Of a stretch of 64,000 nucleotides of DNA, positions 13,301 to 30,100 are shown one piece after another. Source of the DNA: Amphiduros pacificus (lineage: Eukaryota; Annelida; Polychaeta; Phyllodocida; Hesionidae). The number at the start of each line of letters is the position of its first letter. Positions within the stretch are counted from its first letter, which is position 1. The DNA lies in contig OX439000.1 of the NCBI GenBank assembly GCA_949316495.1, positions 9,364,501 to 9,428,500 on the forward strand, given 5' to 3'. Below the pieces are notes generated by a model, which was not told the DNA's origin, did no database searches, and saw only the letters and a program-made list of their open reading frames with translations. The translations under genes were made by a program, and so were the position numbers.

Positions 13301-14471
13301 GCCGACTGCATGGTAGACAGATATCCCAAACATATCGCCAATGCTTTATGCTGTGGGGAGAAATGTTACGGCCGAGACGATGGCACGACGTGTCTACGGC
13401 AGACCTACGACATGCCCGCCCTGGGAGTGGTTGGAAGAGACGACAATGGGGAATGTCAGCTGGTCGAGTACCCGGAGAGAATCGCCAGCGCATGCGTCTG
13501 CGCTTACATCGGTCCACTCGATTAGCTTCAAAGAGGTGATGCATAAGGAACACAGACAACACAATATACCAAGAAAACATATATAAGGAATACAACATAT
13601 AGATATTTTATACATACACGTGCATGGTAACTTTTTTTCATTATAGTCAATCTAATATAAGCACAGATAGTCAAATCCCAGGTAAAACGCCATTTTAGGT
13701 GTTTTTTTCCATTACTGTTTGTGCATTGGTCAGCACGTTTATTTTAGAAAACGTCAAAATGTGTATCATTATGACATGTAATACACAGGCCAGTATGACA
13801 TACACAAGAATTAGTCTTCACGTTTGTTGATTTTGCCTCAGTTTATCCTGGTAACCATTAAACTAAGATGACATTCATATATAATTTGATTAATTATGAG
13901 ATTGATTTTGTTTAAATGAATATAACATAAATTTGTATTCACTAAAAGTCACGGTTAAAGACGTGTGAATGTGTATTAAATTTAAATAAAGTTTTCCATA
14001 ATTGTGTGAAATATTCCTTCCTTAATATGATCGGCCAGTGAGACAAAATTATAACCTTGTGTCAAGGTGTGTATACATGCATCAGTAAATATTAATCATT
14101 GTCAATAGATGAGGAAGTTTCTGAATGATTATTTTTGACAGATGACAGTATAGGCAAAACACTAGATGTAGATCATAGAATCACAACAGTTTTATGTTTG
14201 GTTGATCAGTGTTGATTCTGTCAACATATGCCTTTATCTGGGTGTTATATTTTGGGTTTTTCCCCCTTGGAATATAAGAAGTAGACGTTTTACACCTACC
14301 AGGTGGCCACTGTTTTATACTGGCGATTTCCTTGTCTGTGCCAGTGCCATTATTCAGTAACATGTCCAACATGGGCTCAAAGTACAGGCTTCTACAGGAC
14401 ACTAAATACAACACCATGCCCACTATGGAAGCTCTGATTAACACACACTTTCCCAGTTTCTCCATCTCCAA
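1318..14471 (-). CDS. Secreted SVWC-type protein, third tandem copy (partial, runs off the left edge)
   Basis: Two exons are visible on the minus strand. Exon 1 (14471-14300) encodes a hydrophobic signal peptide ending near LYLVSC and about 30 further residues, and stops at a GTAGGT donor in phase 1. Exon 2 (1441-1318) follows a TTTGCAG acceptor and completes the codon, giving CEDDMGG, GEVW, GQCDLTRC and YSIEY. This is the first half of the eight-cysteine module seen in the two complete paralogues, and it ends in the same phase 2. Exons 3-5 would lie left of the window. The exon 1 assignment rests on position (500 bp beyond the end of copy 1), phase and layout; sequence similarity to the other first exons is weak. 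Intron 1 would be 12.9 kb and would contain both IL-17 genes and a LINE. Confidence 0.55.
1442..1839. other. Intron stretch before the LINE tail, nothing recognised
   Basis: AT-rich DNA between exon 2 of the third SVWC gene and the 3' tail of the CR1/L2-like LINE. No feature is seen. Confidence 0.4.
1915..2030. repeat. 20-bp tandem repeat in the LINE 3' UTR
   Basis: Units of the form AAAATACAAAGTTAAATTAC repeat about five times, with the first two copies diverged. They lie between the ORF2 stop and the (CTTAT)n tail, so they belong to the element. Confidence 0.8.
2087..4951 (-). CDS. LINE ORF2: APE endonuclease and reverse transcriptase, 954 aa
   Basis: The protein nicks target DNA and copies its own RNA (target-primed reverse transcription). 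Residues about 70-285 form the APE-type endonuclease, with NLRSL, TESWL, RGGGVVVF, AGDFN and SSDHR. Residues about 490-770 form the reverse transcriptase, with GPDGIP, LRPISLTP, VDFKKAFDHIN, GGVPQGTKLGPLLFL and the catalytic FVDD. In this last motif valine stands where alanine is more usual (FADD), as also occurs in other CR1-like elements. The C-terminal tail carries LEYACQVWHPG and IQKRALKIM, typical of the jockey/CR1 lineage. There is no RNase H domain. No stop or frameshift interrupts it, so it may still encode active enzyme. Activity cannot be judged from sequence alone. Confidence 0.92.
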   Translation of the reverse strand: MDATPRFEQDTDTNAMFDQSVTHSIDQSVTHSIPVMITRRLDNHQSKSQPGSCAINLIPVNTLKWNLPRILNTNLRSLPKKVDELHAVLHVNHIDVAIITESWLDDDIPDSSIAITGYKPLRNDRYGKRGGGVVVFIKENINRSVWEDLQDEDIESVWLTVKPKRMPRDFPNITIGAIYHPPKANNFTLTQHISKSLDHIRQKHPHTAIVLAGDFNTYKESYLKSAFKLKQVVTKPTRKDAILDKVYTSIPSPYRHVDVIPQVGSSDHRVVLFLPELDKEYKGPTKVTRTARKAGANERALFSNDLQKIKWEPLYAMTDTTDQLEYFYQAVTGILDTHMPFQTKERNSNDKPWVTDHYLDLINKRQIAFCTKNMSLFRQLRNKINRLTPMLRTKYYQNDVCNVGNTRKFWARMGTILGTKKKDSLECLANEKFNGDTQKLADSINTFLQSVSADLTPIEILHSHDNIIVPDEFIVSKEDVEWQLGHLKTHKALGPDGIPNWILRDFCWLVAGPIAAIINTSLSQRKVPVIWKSADVCSIPKVSPPKTVENDLRPISLTPNLSKVTEGFVCKWVLDIVKDKLHWNQFGALPGSSTVDALIYIMHKAYTATDDPGTYVRLVLVDFKKAFDHINHNIVVRKMIDLGVPPILTEWITSFLHGRMQRVKLGNVMSEWVTINGGVPQGTKLGPLLFLIMINDLQFQQPCEGIKFVDDTSILEIGHKLSDASQMQGAMDSLEEWTDDNDTQLNPIKTKESLICFSQTLPSLEPLHIGDDIIARVNKAKLLGLIISSDLKWDHHVKAITAKASQRLYFLTVLRRCKAPVDHLKKVYIAHIRSLLEYACQVWHPGLNSGLSNDIELIQKRALKIMYPTLDYDEAISVSNLDRLSVRRVLLCKTYFEKMQNENHKIHHLLPDTKDYTHDLRSQYKYEVPQVRTNRAMGSFIIYASSHLQNPLFV
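5036..6610 (-). CDS. LINE ORF1: PHD-like finger, coiled coil, SGNH esterase-like domain and zinc knuckles, 524 aa
   Basis: This is the RNA-binding partner protein of the element. Residues about 18-68 form a PHD-like finger with paired cysteines around CGACMEWFHIKC. Residues about 85-145 are charged and heptad-like, a likely coiled coil. From about 155 an SGNH/GDSL esterase-like domain opens with LLIGDSMIRDI and later shows VAGTNNAS. Residues about 330-460 are rich in G, R, Q, N and P. The end carries two cysteine-histidine knuckles (CFFCWEEGHSQGDC and CRACDGLGHKEKDC). PHD plus esterase ORF1 proteins are known from CR1-type LINEs; adding CCHC knuckles in the same protein is less common. The frame is open throughout. 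The start chosen is the first Met of the open frame. Confidence 0.88.
   Translation of the reverse strand: MAGDDTSLKEVHDGGPNMCRYDGACQFGRKDVGTDVGESIQCGACMEWFHIKCITQDPETLTAMFTCLQCRKMPAMMAAMKATLEGIPTKMANMHKELTDLYRQQAKKIQELEETMKVKEGQCKKLIDENIELRAKVATLDAEMKAKSWASYRRNEDQDLLIGDSMIRDIDQEKLVNTIVHCHGGATVDMVASDLDKFKKDTEYHNITIVAGTNNASTEETIDGIVEKAKALIEKAKGMASHVTFSSICPRLDDAKDRVGLINAGFVALCEEMPDCKYVDNDPIFTLATGEVNDGYLIDKGPHLTKSGTNKVACHLGLRKKPGVTDFYKPHNKGRRPQQTGNRPGRRDFEAEGRQGGPRGPAQGRAPPGGPGRQDYGQNNRMGNRRHHSDQGSQYQRPDGRNNTHNGQQRAGVHTGETPYPQGRHRGNYQGSGGGYRHANGYNNFPRHQQRAEGGWVEYDDSYYHNEEYNRDYLTSRDSRDYRGRCFFCWEEGHSQGDCRHGRPVVCRACDGLGHKEKDCYDCY
7071..7421. mobile_element. piggyBac-like MITE, 351 bp, TTAA target duplication
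   Basis: GGTCTATAATCCACAAT at 7071-7087 is the exact reverse complement of 7405-7421. TTAA stands directly outside both ends (7067-7070 and 7422-7425), the target duplication of piggyBac-type elements. The flanking DNA reads as one LINE reading frame (RNase H tail to C-terminal zinc motif), which confirms an insertion. There is no transposase frame inside, so it is non-autonomous. The terminal bases differ from the CCC/CCY start usual in piggyBac, so the superfamily call is provisional. Confidence 0.75.
7250..7285. repeat. Perfect 16-bp hairpin inside the MITE
   Basis: TTGAACCCGTTTTAAC (7250-7265), a GGTA loop and the exact complement (7270-7285) form a perfect stem-loop near the middle of the MITE. 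The function is unknown. Confidence 0.9.
7568..7836 (+). mobile_element. tRNA-derived SINE (copy 1, 5' truncated)
   Basis: It contains a polymerase III B-box (GGTTCAATCCC), then a conserved body (TTAACCCTTTGTCCTTGTAA, CTGTGACCGGGTGGGTTGTC, AGTAGGTCCCATCAC) and a tail near AAAGTGATGTAGAAC. The same body recurs at 9712-9910, 18371-18868, 32583-32899 and 48541-48692. The A-box head seen at 32899 is absent. It sits inside the I-type LINE relic. Confidence 0.8.
8941..9711. other. Unassigned stretch
   Basis: Open frames here are short and on both strands, and none shows a domain I recognise. It may include the 5' part of the I-type LINE relic that ends near 8940. A patch at 9040-9250 has higher GC content but no clear product. 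Confidence 0.3.
9712..9910 (-). mobile_element. tRNA-derived SINE (copy 2, internally deleted)
   Basis: The reverse-strand copy shows the tail (GTTTTACATCACTTTCAAC), the GACCGGGTGGG-type core and remains of the head near GCGCCACAGCCC. The B-box part is missing. Confidence 0.75.
9911..10466. other. AT-rich DNA downstream of the minus-strand IL-17 gene
   Basis: It probably holds the 3' UTR of the IL-17 gene; a minus-strand AATAAA lies near 10019. Nothing else is recognised. Confidence 0.4.
10467..11051 (-). CDS. Interleukin-17-like cytokine A, 194 aa
   Basis: This is a secreted cytokine-like protein. A signal peptide (YQFTQVVVFILLSVLELSSS) starts at the Met chosen at 11051; a Met 12 codons upstream (11087) is in frame but less suitable. 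The mature part has the IL-17 cystine-knot signature: NPARVPSRIVTRACC, a second cysteine group (GNRC), the P-V-L strand (ELPVLQ), then YTFEESVETVVTGCTCA. The FLELQLNSGVPGGF segment matches FLDLQKKAGIPGAF in the neighbouring plus-strand gene, so the two are paralogues. An upstream non-coding or short coding exon is possible. In invertebrates IL-17 proteins act as inducible immune cytokines through IL-17 receptors; that role here is inferred from the family. Confidence 0.85.
   Translation of the reverse strand: MYSEIYQFTQVVVFILLSVLELSSSGPLPIVESACGGSCTHSQTTIDRFLELQLNSGVPGGFHNSTCSGTTVTNFVVYPKPDDVSSICETSPSCPDQPSYGVNTPTCLNDIFVDFNPARVPSRIVTRACCSYQGNRCHSTNQRPVHQWTSCYPIEHELPVLQINGCSQGIYTFEESVETVVTGCTCAVDRVHLD
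11164..11174 (-). promoter_or_regulatory. TATA box of IL-17-like gene A
   Basis: The minus strand reads TATATATAAAA about 115 bases upstream of the chosen start codon, compatible with a short 5' UTR. Confidence 0.5.
11949..11963 (+). promoter_or_regulatory. TATA box of IL-17-like gene B
   Basis: A TTATATATATATAG stretch lies about 50 bases upstream of the start codon at 12010. With the TATA box of gene A it brackets a shared divergent promoter region of about 775 bp. Confidence 0.45.
12010..13525 (+). CDS. Interleukin-17-like cytokine B, two exons, 224 aa
   Basis: Exon 1 (12010-12084) ends CCTTTG|GTATGT in phase 0. Exon 2 (12926-13525) begins after TTCTGTAG and continues the frame. The join falls inside the signal peptide (FLPL, then ICWVCVVFLIG), which only becomes a proper leader when both exons are used. 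The mature protein has RFLDLQKKAGIPGAF, DRYPKHIANALCCGEKC, YDMPALGV and YPERIASACVCAYIGP, the IL-17 cystine-knot layout. A second Met at 12016 could also serve as start. The gene faces away from IL-17-like gene A. A 500-bp dispersed repeat sits in its intron, and an AATAAA lies at 13985. Confidence 0.85.
12330..12845 (-). repeat. Dispersed repeat family R, copy 1
   Basis: Its reverse complement aligns along its length with 30018-30590. Shared phrases include GTGCCATTTGAAAG, CCAAATCATCCATTG, ACCTTCAGATTG and the closing TTCATGAATGCTTTAA-like end. I recognise no coding frame or terminal repeats. It lies in the intron of IL-17-like gene B. Confidence 0.7.
13526..14299 (+). other. 3' UTR of IL-17-like gene B and spacer
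   Basis: A poly(A) signal AATAAA stands at 13985-13990, giving a 3' UTR of about 480 bases. The rest up to exon 1 of the third SVWC gene shows nothing recognisable. Confidence 0.5.
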
Positions 14472-14972
14472 GGCGTGGATTCCTCACAAATCTTACATTT
14501 CAGAACTCACGTCCGCTAAATGGCATTTCGGTTGTCCTGTTTTTATCACTCAGTGGTCACTATGACACAACTCTGTACAGTTATTGTTGCTATGTGAATT
14601 GATAACTTATCAAATGAGGTCATGTTTACATGTGTTCACCATATGGACGAACGAACAACTAATACCAAAAATAAGCTTTATATACTTTGGCGGGAATAAG
14701 AATATCATGTTGAACAAGAACAAGAAGATATCTGAAATTTTATTGGACAGTATTATCATTTTTTTACAAACTATTTGAAGTGTAAATATACATATAAAAA
14801 GTATTAAATTCTCAGAATATTGTACAAAAGCAAATTTGTTCTCATGCCATTAATCCATAGTTCATTTGATTAAATATCTATAAAATGCTCCAATAGATGT
14901 ATTTGGTCCACGAGGTACCAGCCTCATATCCCTAGAAGCTCAGACACAGTTCTGGAATCATATCTCTGTGAT

Positions 14973-22903
<7,931 letters not shown>

Positions 22904-22926
22904 CTCGCACTTATGATCAACCACTT

Positions 22927-22940
22927 GGTTTATATATATA
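22927..22940 (-). promoter_or_regulatory. TATA-like box of SVWC-ShKT gene 1
   Basis: The minus strand reads TATATATATAAACC about 25-35 bases upstream of the start codon at 22903, implying a very short 5' UTR. Confidence 0.45.
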
Positions 22941-23540
22941 TGTTTCCTATTGCAAGTTGTATAAACAAAATGAGTTACGTCGACAATACGGCTTTGCACC
23001 AAGAAAATTCCACACTTGTGATCGACAGCACATAATCTTAAGCCAAGCTTATTACGCAATCGAACCTTCATGCATCAAGGGCTTGCCAAAACACGACTTC
23101 TGCTGGGGGTTAGTTACCATTTAATATCTGGATGCCTCGGTTTACATATGAATATGAAGTTTATTTTTAATGATTAACATTATCGCTCAATCAAAATGTG
23201 ACATCATAATTCATTTCCCAAAATTAATGCAGATAATATTAGAGCAAAATAGAATGACCTGGTCGGTGTAATTGACACAACAGGTATGTTTTTGGAAGCG
23301 TATGGTTCCTGCACAGGATTTTCACGCTTTAAGCAGGGGGTCTAAATACTTGCATACTTGTTGTACAGCTATAAATATTTGGACAGACAAAAATGTTAGA
23401 CTTTTTAGTTTTTGTTATTTTTTTTAATGAAAAGTTTTATCATCTGTTATACAAATATTAGAAAGATATTCAAGTTACAAAATTTGACATTTTATTCAGT
23501 CCTTTCTGTTAAACCATGTCATGTACAATGTAAATGTTCC
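22941..23540. other. Spacer upstream of SVWC-ShKT gene 1
   Basis: AT-rich intergenic DNA. No gene or repeat recognised. Confidence 0.4.
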
Positions 23541-23544
23541 TGTT

Positions 23545-23690
23545 TTTCATCTAGATGGTTTATCTACATCAACATCAATAAGTTTACTCGGCAAAACCAA
23601 TTGGCATCCCGCCGAGAATGCACGATTGCTTGACACCAGGCTTTACACTATGGCAAAGGAGTTTGTGAGAGATGGCGATATATATGTATA
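23545..23690 (-). mobile_element. 5'-truncated LINE 3' end, related to the element at 19036-21832
   Basis: On the minus strand the sequence follows the last codons and tail of the 19-22 kb LINE: ACAAACTCCTTTGCCATAGT against GAAACTCCCTAGCCAGAGTA, then GAGTAAAC and a GATGTTGATGTAGAT tail. It is a dead-on-arrival copy of a related subfamily. Confidence 0.6.
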
Positions 23691-23699
23691 TATAGGCTG

Positions 23700-24028
23700 G
23701 TGTACGTATGTTGCCGTGTGTTATTTAATTAAATACGAGAGGTCATATGAACTTAATCAATATTGTGTGTAATGCCATTCTCATAATCTTCAAACGTCGT
23801 TTTGCAAATGGGTTGATCCTATAAAGATTACTAATTTAAAAAGTAATCCTTTAATACAGGGACATCCCCGCTTATTTCAATTTAAAAATAAAGTGCTGGC
23901 AAACCAAAATATTTTTGTGTTGAATGCTATAGATTATATCTACAATATCCCTTTTTAAGTATTTAGAGCTATCCTTTATCTAGTCCAAGCGTAGCTTTCC
24001 AAGCCAGGCTTTAAACAAATCTGCATAG
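23700..24028. other. Spacer between SVWC-ShKT genes 1 and 2
   Basis: AT-rich; nothing recognised. Confidence 0.4.
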
Positions 24029-24089
24029 AAATATCACCAGGGTAATATCACCAGGGTAATATCACCAGGGTAATATCACCAGGGTAATA
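24029..24089. repeat. 14-bp tandem repeat, about 4 copies
   Basis: Unit AATATCACCAGGGT repeats four times with no change. Confidence 0.95.
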
Positions 24090-24137
24090 AAAGACTTCCT
24101 TCTCGTAACAGGGAACAGCTTTAGGTCCTCCACTGTC

Positions 24138-27100
24138 CTAATTACACAAGCTGAAACATAAATCAAAGGTAATCAAATACACATATCATTTTATAAAGAA
24201 ATAGTAAACAGAAAAGGACATCAGCTGTTAAAATAGTGAAATCGAAGTATAAACTCCACTCTTGTTGATCAGAGATTGAGAGATTGATCAAGTTACAAAA
24301 TTAAACCATTTGTATTGTGTCACCGTAATGTGCAGATCTCAGGTATATTCATCTGGGTTTTGATATATATGAGTCACGATGAATAAAAAAATTAGGGGGT
24401 AGTATTATAGAAACCATAACCATTACTTTGGTCTATGGAAATAAAAGATAAAAAAAGAATATATACAAAGAAATCCTGAATATGGAAATCAAAATCAGCC
24501 TCAATTTAATTGATCCATGAAATAATACTAATGACAGCTTTGTGTGGTTCTTACTTGCATGTCAGTCTGCAGTAGGCACTGGTGATGTTGTACAAGGGAC
24601 TACTGTTGTCGCACCCTCCCAGCTCCGTCTTCCATGTCTCACAGGCTGTGCTTGCGGCCGAGTCTGCACACGCTGCAAACACATTACAGAACAAGACATA
24701 AATATGCGGAAAGTATTATCCATGAAAGTGTATATAATGTCTAATTCTAAGCTTTTTGGTGTTGTATTTGTGCTGATCCGTGATATCATTAACATTAACC
24801 TCGATGTGTCAGTAACTGATTTGGTGTTTCATCATTCGCCTTTCATATAAAAATGTAGGTAATGTCACTAACATGACACATGGTACATATGATAATTGGT
24901 TTGCTTAAGAGTTCATCACTTTTCTGATCAGTGCGCCACCTGGTCAGCCAAGGCTCAAAACAAGAATCAAGTAACTCTGAAGAATATAGTTCTTCCATTT
25001 AATACTAAATGATTCTAAATGATGCATCTTATCACACAATTTATTGGACACATATTTTATTGGACACGCATTTTTATTTGGGCAAAGAGCTATGCATACA
25101 TGATTTCAGCGAGAGAAACGTTATTTGTTTTTTTATTTGTTTTTTTTTTTGCTTGTTTTTTTGTTTGTTTTGTTTGTTTGTTTTTGTTTGTTTTTTGTAA
25201 TAATAATAATAATAGTATTCATTCAAAATATTAATATTAAATGATACAGCTTATCACAAAATATATCGGCCACATATTTTATTCTCTTCATAACATCATG
25301 GTTTTCGGTTCCTGATCTTGACACGACTCGAGTCATGTTATCCATCAGGTCCTTAACAATCTCATAGAAAATCAATAGAAAATGAAATCAAGTGTATTCT
25401 GTATCTACATTTCCATGTTTTTGTCTACAATATGAGTATTTTAATGATTTTTTATGATTTTTAAAACGTCAGGGCCTGGATGTTTAATTGACTGCACAAA
25501 GCTTTAAATTGCTCGCCTTTAATGTAATGCTACACATTTTGATGATTAGTACACGTTCTAAATGATGTCAGTTGCTTTTAAGTCAACATTACATTAACAT
25601 TACATTAACGTGGTTTTGTGTTGAGGACATTGGTAAGGCCAGATGGCTTTGCAATTATAAAGCATACATTCAATTATTTTGCACCTGATGTTAATACTTA
25701 AATATATGTATCATTTACCACAGAATAGAAATTGCACACTTGTTTGATAGAGATGGGAGAGTGATGGGCTGATACTTGAGTGTATTTCTCACTGTGAGTT
25801 ATTGTGAGTGGCAGAGTTAGACTGACCTGGAGCAGGGGCCACTGTGACGCTAGCACTCTGGCACCTCAGCTCTGGGCAGCAGAGTGGGAAGGCGAGAGAC
25901 AGGTCGCCCTCATACCCACAGTGGTCAGGGTCAGGGTTCTCACTCTCGCCCAACTGACGGCAGCTGAAACGAGACTTCACTCAGTATTCTCAGAAACAAA
26001 TATAGGGGATTGTTTAGCTATATAGCGAACTTGAATATGATATTGAATATTTGCCTGTATGTGATGACAATGAGATGTTGATACCTGTATGTGATGACTT
26101 TTGCCTGGTGACAATGGTTCTGGTCACAGACACCGTCACTCCTCCACTCCGCCCCGTCCGCCTTCACTGCATTCTTGTCGTCTATGCAATCTGGGACAAC
26201 ATCAAATGAGAAAATGAAAATTGTGTAACCCTTCAAAGACACATTTTGTTCAGCAATGAGAGCGCAACATAAAATTTATGAAAAACTTTCTACTGGTGTT
26301 AATAAAATCATTTCTATTGGTAGAGTATACCCTATTGATACTTTACATCTTATTCATACTTTATATACTATTGATACATTATATCCCAGTGATATACTAT
26401 ATACTATTGGTAGATTATATCACATTGATGCATTATATCCCAGTGATATACTATATACTATTGGTAGATTATATCATATTGATGCATTATATCCCAGTGA
26501 TATACTATATACTATTGGTAGATTATATCATATTGATGCATTATATCCCAGTGATACACCATATCCTATTGGTAGATTATATCATATTGATGCATTATAT
26601 CCTAGTGATATACTATATACTATTGGTAGATTATATCATATTGATGCATTATATCCCAGTGATATACTATATACTATCGGTAGATTATATCATATTGATG
26701 CATTATATCCTAGTGATATACTATATACTATTGGTATATTATAACATATTGATGCATTATATCCCAGTGGTATACTATATACTATTGGTAGATTATATCA
26801 TATTGATGCATTATATCCTAGTGATATACTATATCCTATTGGCAGATTGTATCATATTGATGCATTATATCCCAGTGGTATACTATATACTATTGGCAGA
26901 TTATAACATATTGATGCATTATATCCCAGTGGTATACTATATACTATTGGTAGATTATATTATATTGATACATTATATCCCAGTGATATACTATATACTA
27001 TTGGTAGATTATATCATATTGATGCATTATATACTAGTGATATACTATATCCTATCGGCAGATTATATCATATTGATGCATTATATCCCAGTGATATACT

Positions 27101-30100
27101 ATATACTATTGGTATATTATAACATATTGATGCATTATATCCCAGTGGTATGCTATATACTATTGGTAGATTATATTATATTGATACATTATATCCCAGT
27201 GATATACTATATCCTATTGGTAGATTATATCATATTGATACATTATATCCCAGTGATATACTATATCCTATTGGCAGATTATATCATTGATGCATTATAT
27301 CCCAGTGATATACTATATACTATTGGTAGATTATATCATATTGATGCATTATATCCCAGTGATATACTATATCCTATTGGCAGATTATATCATTGATGCA
27401 TTATATCCCAGTGATATACTATATACTATTGGCAGATTATATCATATTGATGCATTATATCCGCGTGATATACTATATACTATTGGCAGATTATATCATA
27501 TTGATGCATTATATCCCAGTGATATACTATATCCTATTGGCAGATTATATCATTGATGCATTATATCCCAGTGATATACTATATACTATTGGCAGATTAT
27601 ATCATATTGATGCATTATATCCCAGTGATATACTATATACTATTGGCAGATTATATCATATTGATGCATTATATCCCAGTGATATACTATATCCTATTGG
27701 CAGATTATATCATTGATGCATTATATCCCAGTGATATACTATATACTATTGGCAGATTATATCATATTGATGCATTATATCCCAGTGATATACTATTTAC
27801 TATTGGTATATTATATCATATTGATGCATTATATCCCAGTGATATACTATATACTATTGGTAGATTATATCATATTGATGCATTATATCCCAGTGATATA
27901 CTATATACTATTGGTAGATTATATCATATTGATGCATTATATCCCAGTGATATACTATATACTATTGGTAGATTATATCATATTGATGCATTATATCCCA
28001 GTGATATACTATATTCTATTGGTAGATTATATCATATTGATGCATTATATCCCAGTGATATACTATATACTATTGGTAGATTATATCATATTGATGCATT
28101 ATATCCCAGTGATATACTATATCCTATTGGTAGATTATATCATATTGATGCATTATATCCCAGTAATATACTATATACTATTGGTAGATTATATCATAGT
28201 GATACATTATATCCCAGTGATATATACTATTGGTAGATTGTATCCTAGCGATACATAATATCATATTGATACATTATATCCTAATGATACGCCATATCCT
28301 AGGTGCCCCAATTGCCAGGGGAGATTTCATACTGTTAGTCTTGGGACAATAATTGGTACAATAGTTTTACCAATGCTTTCATGAAATCAGATTTATAAGT
28401 ACATTTTCATTACATAATAATATAAACGTTTATACTCTAAACATTTTGATCACATGTTATCAACCATCATATTTCCCTTCATAAATTTCTGTGCCATTTG
28501 AAAGTACATGAGTATTTGCTAAAAATCCAAATCATCCACTGAACACTTTGTTTAGCTTAACAGTGATTTAGTTTTGCTTATTAAGGTTTGCTTATGATGG
28601 GGAGGATTCAGATCGGTCTGTTTGTCTACTGGTACAGGCCTAACACCCATATGGACCACAACAGTGGTCACAAGAGAACTGCACAGCAGGTGTGTTTTGG
28701 TTGATTTAAAGCATTGGTGAAACCTGACTTTCAGACACATTTTCTTTACATAACATGAATGTTTATACCCTAAACAGTGTTTTTATGTAGTAGTACCCAA
28801 AATATTCTCTGTTAACAAATTTCTGTGGCACTTGAAAGTTGATCAGTTGTCTGCTAAAACCTACACCAACAATTGAACACTTTGTCAACAAGCTTTGTTT
28901 AGCTGGTATGTGATCTTGTGTAAACACCTAATGAGTTACCAGTTGTGCACCTGTCCAGCTTGGGAAACAGGGTGAAGATGTTTTGTACAATTTATCAATT
29001 TATTGCCAGGAGTATACTTCAGAACAACATAAGATTATTTTAATATTATTTGAATCAATGAAATAACTCATGGCCGTGAAAAATATTTTATGGTTGTGAC
29101 AAATATCTTATGGTTGTGAAAGATATATCATTTATGGGAAAAGTATACTATTTATTTGAAAAGTATCTTATGCATATGAAAAAAGGGAAGACATGACTCA
29201 AAGGTTGCATGGAATCCCCCTTAACTTGAAGGCCGTGATATTGAAAAAGTGACATTAAACCCTTTGATCACTGGTTTGGCCTAAAATCACAATGACTTTG
29301 AATGGCAAAACTGTGAATGCTGATAATTGGTATCAGTAAAATTTATGATATGACCCTCTTTGATGAAATTTGGGGTTTTTCACACCATTGAATGGGAAGA
29401 CATCAAAGGCTGCATGGATTCCACCTTAAAAGCTGGGCTGTATAGAATTTTTTTAAACTTTTTTTTGCAAACATATATAATATAAAAAATAATGATTTCT
29501 TCATTTATAACTTCCTAAATATTCATCCGTTTTTAATAAATTTACCACCAAAAGAAAGCCAAGAAAAGGCACTATCATCATGATAAGTATTATCTTCCAA
29601 TTCATTCTCTAAATAGTGGAAAAAAATGGCCAAAAATGTGTTGCTCTAATTTTGACAATTGGTAAACAACACCTCCTATGACTTACGGAGCCCCCTGACA
29701 GTTCAAAGGTCAAGGTCACACAACACACTTCCTGTTTAGTCCTGGCAGTACTTGGTGGTCACAAAAAATCATAATTCTCAGGGCAGATGTTCTTTAGTGG
29801 ATTTCAGATAGATAGCCTGTATGTATGTCAATTTTAAGATCATATATTGTTTTCAGATACCTTAAACCACTGTAAAATTGCCTGGAACCTTCCAGGTTTC
29901 ACCAATGCTTTAAGGGAGTTTGTTTGTATCAAAGTTTCATAACCACATATCATTTAAACAACTCTCTGTAAAATTGCCTGTGACCTTTGTGATTCATGAA
30001 AGCGTTAAATCATTCATTAAATGAGGTTTTCAATAACTTTTGCTTTGTATAATATAAATCTTCATCTCCCACACTTCGTGATCAAATGTTATTACCATCA

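Noticed and set aside
12959-13525. IL-17-like gene B as a single exon starting near 12959
   Set aside because: That start would cut off the signal peptide. The frame extends upstream to a clear acceptor and joins exon 1 at 12010-12084 in phase.
24551-24672. Stop codon directly after exon 4 of SVWC-ShKT gene 2 as the real end
   Set aside because: AAGTAAG is a consensus donor. Splicing to 24150 restores the sixth ShKT cysteine, and copy 1 uses the same design without a stop there.
26256-28258. Long open frames across the 54-bp repeat as a repetitive protein gene
   Set aside because: They arise because the repeat is a multiple of three without forward stops. The composition is that of the DNA repeat, several frames are open at once, and the region lies inside an intron.
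26318-28285. CRISPR-like array
   Set aside because: The units are contiguous 54-bp repeats without unique spacers, and the DNA is animal.
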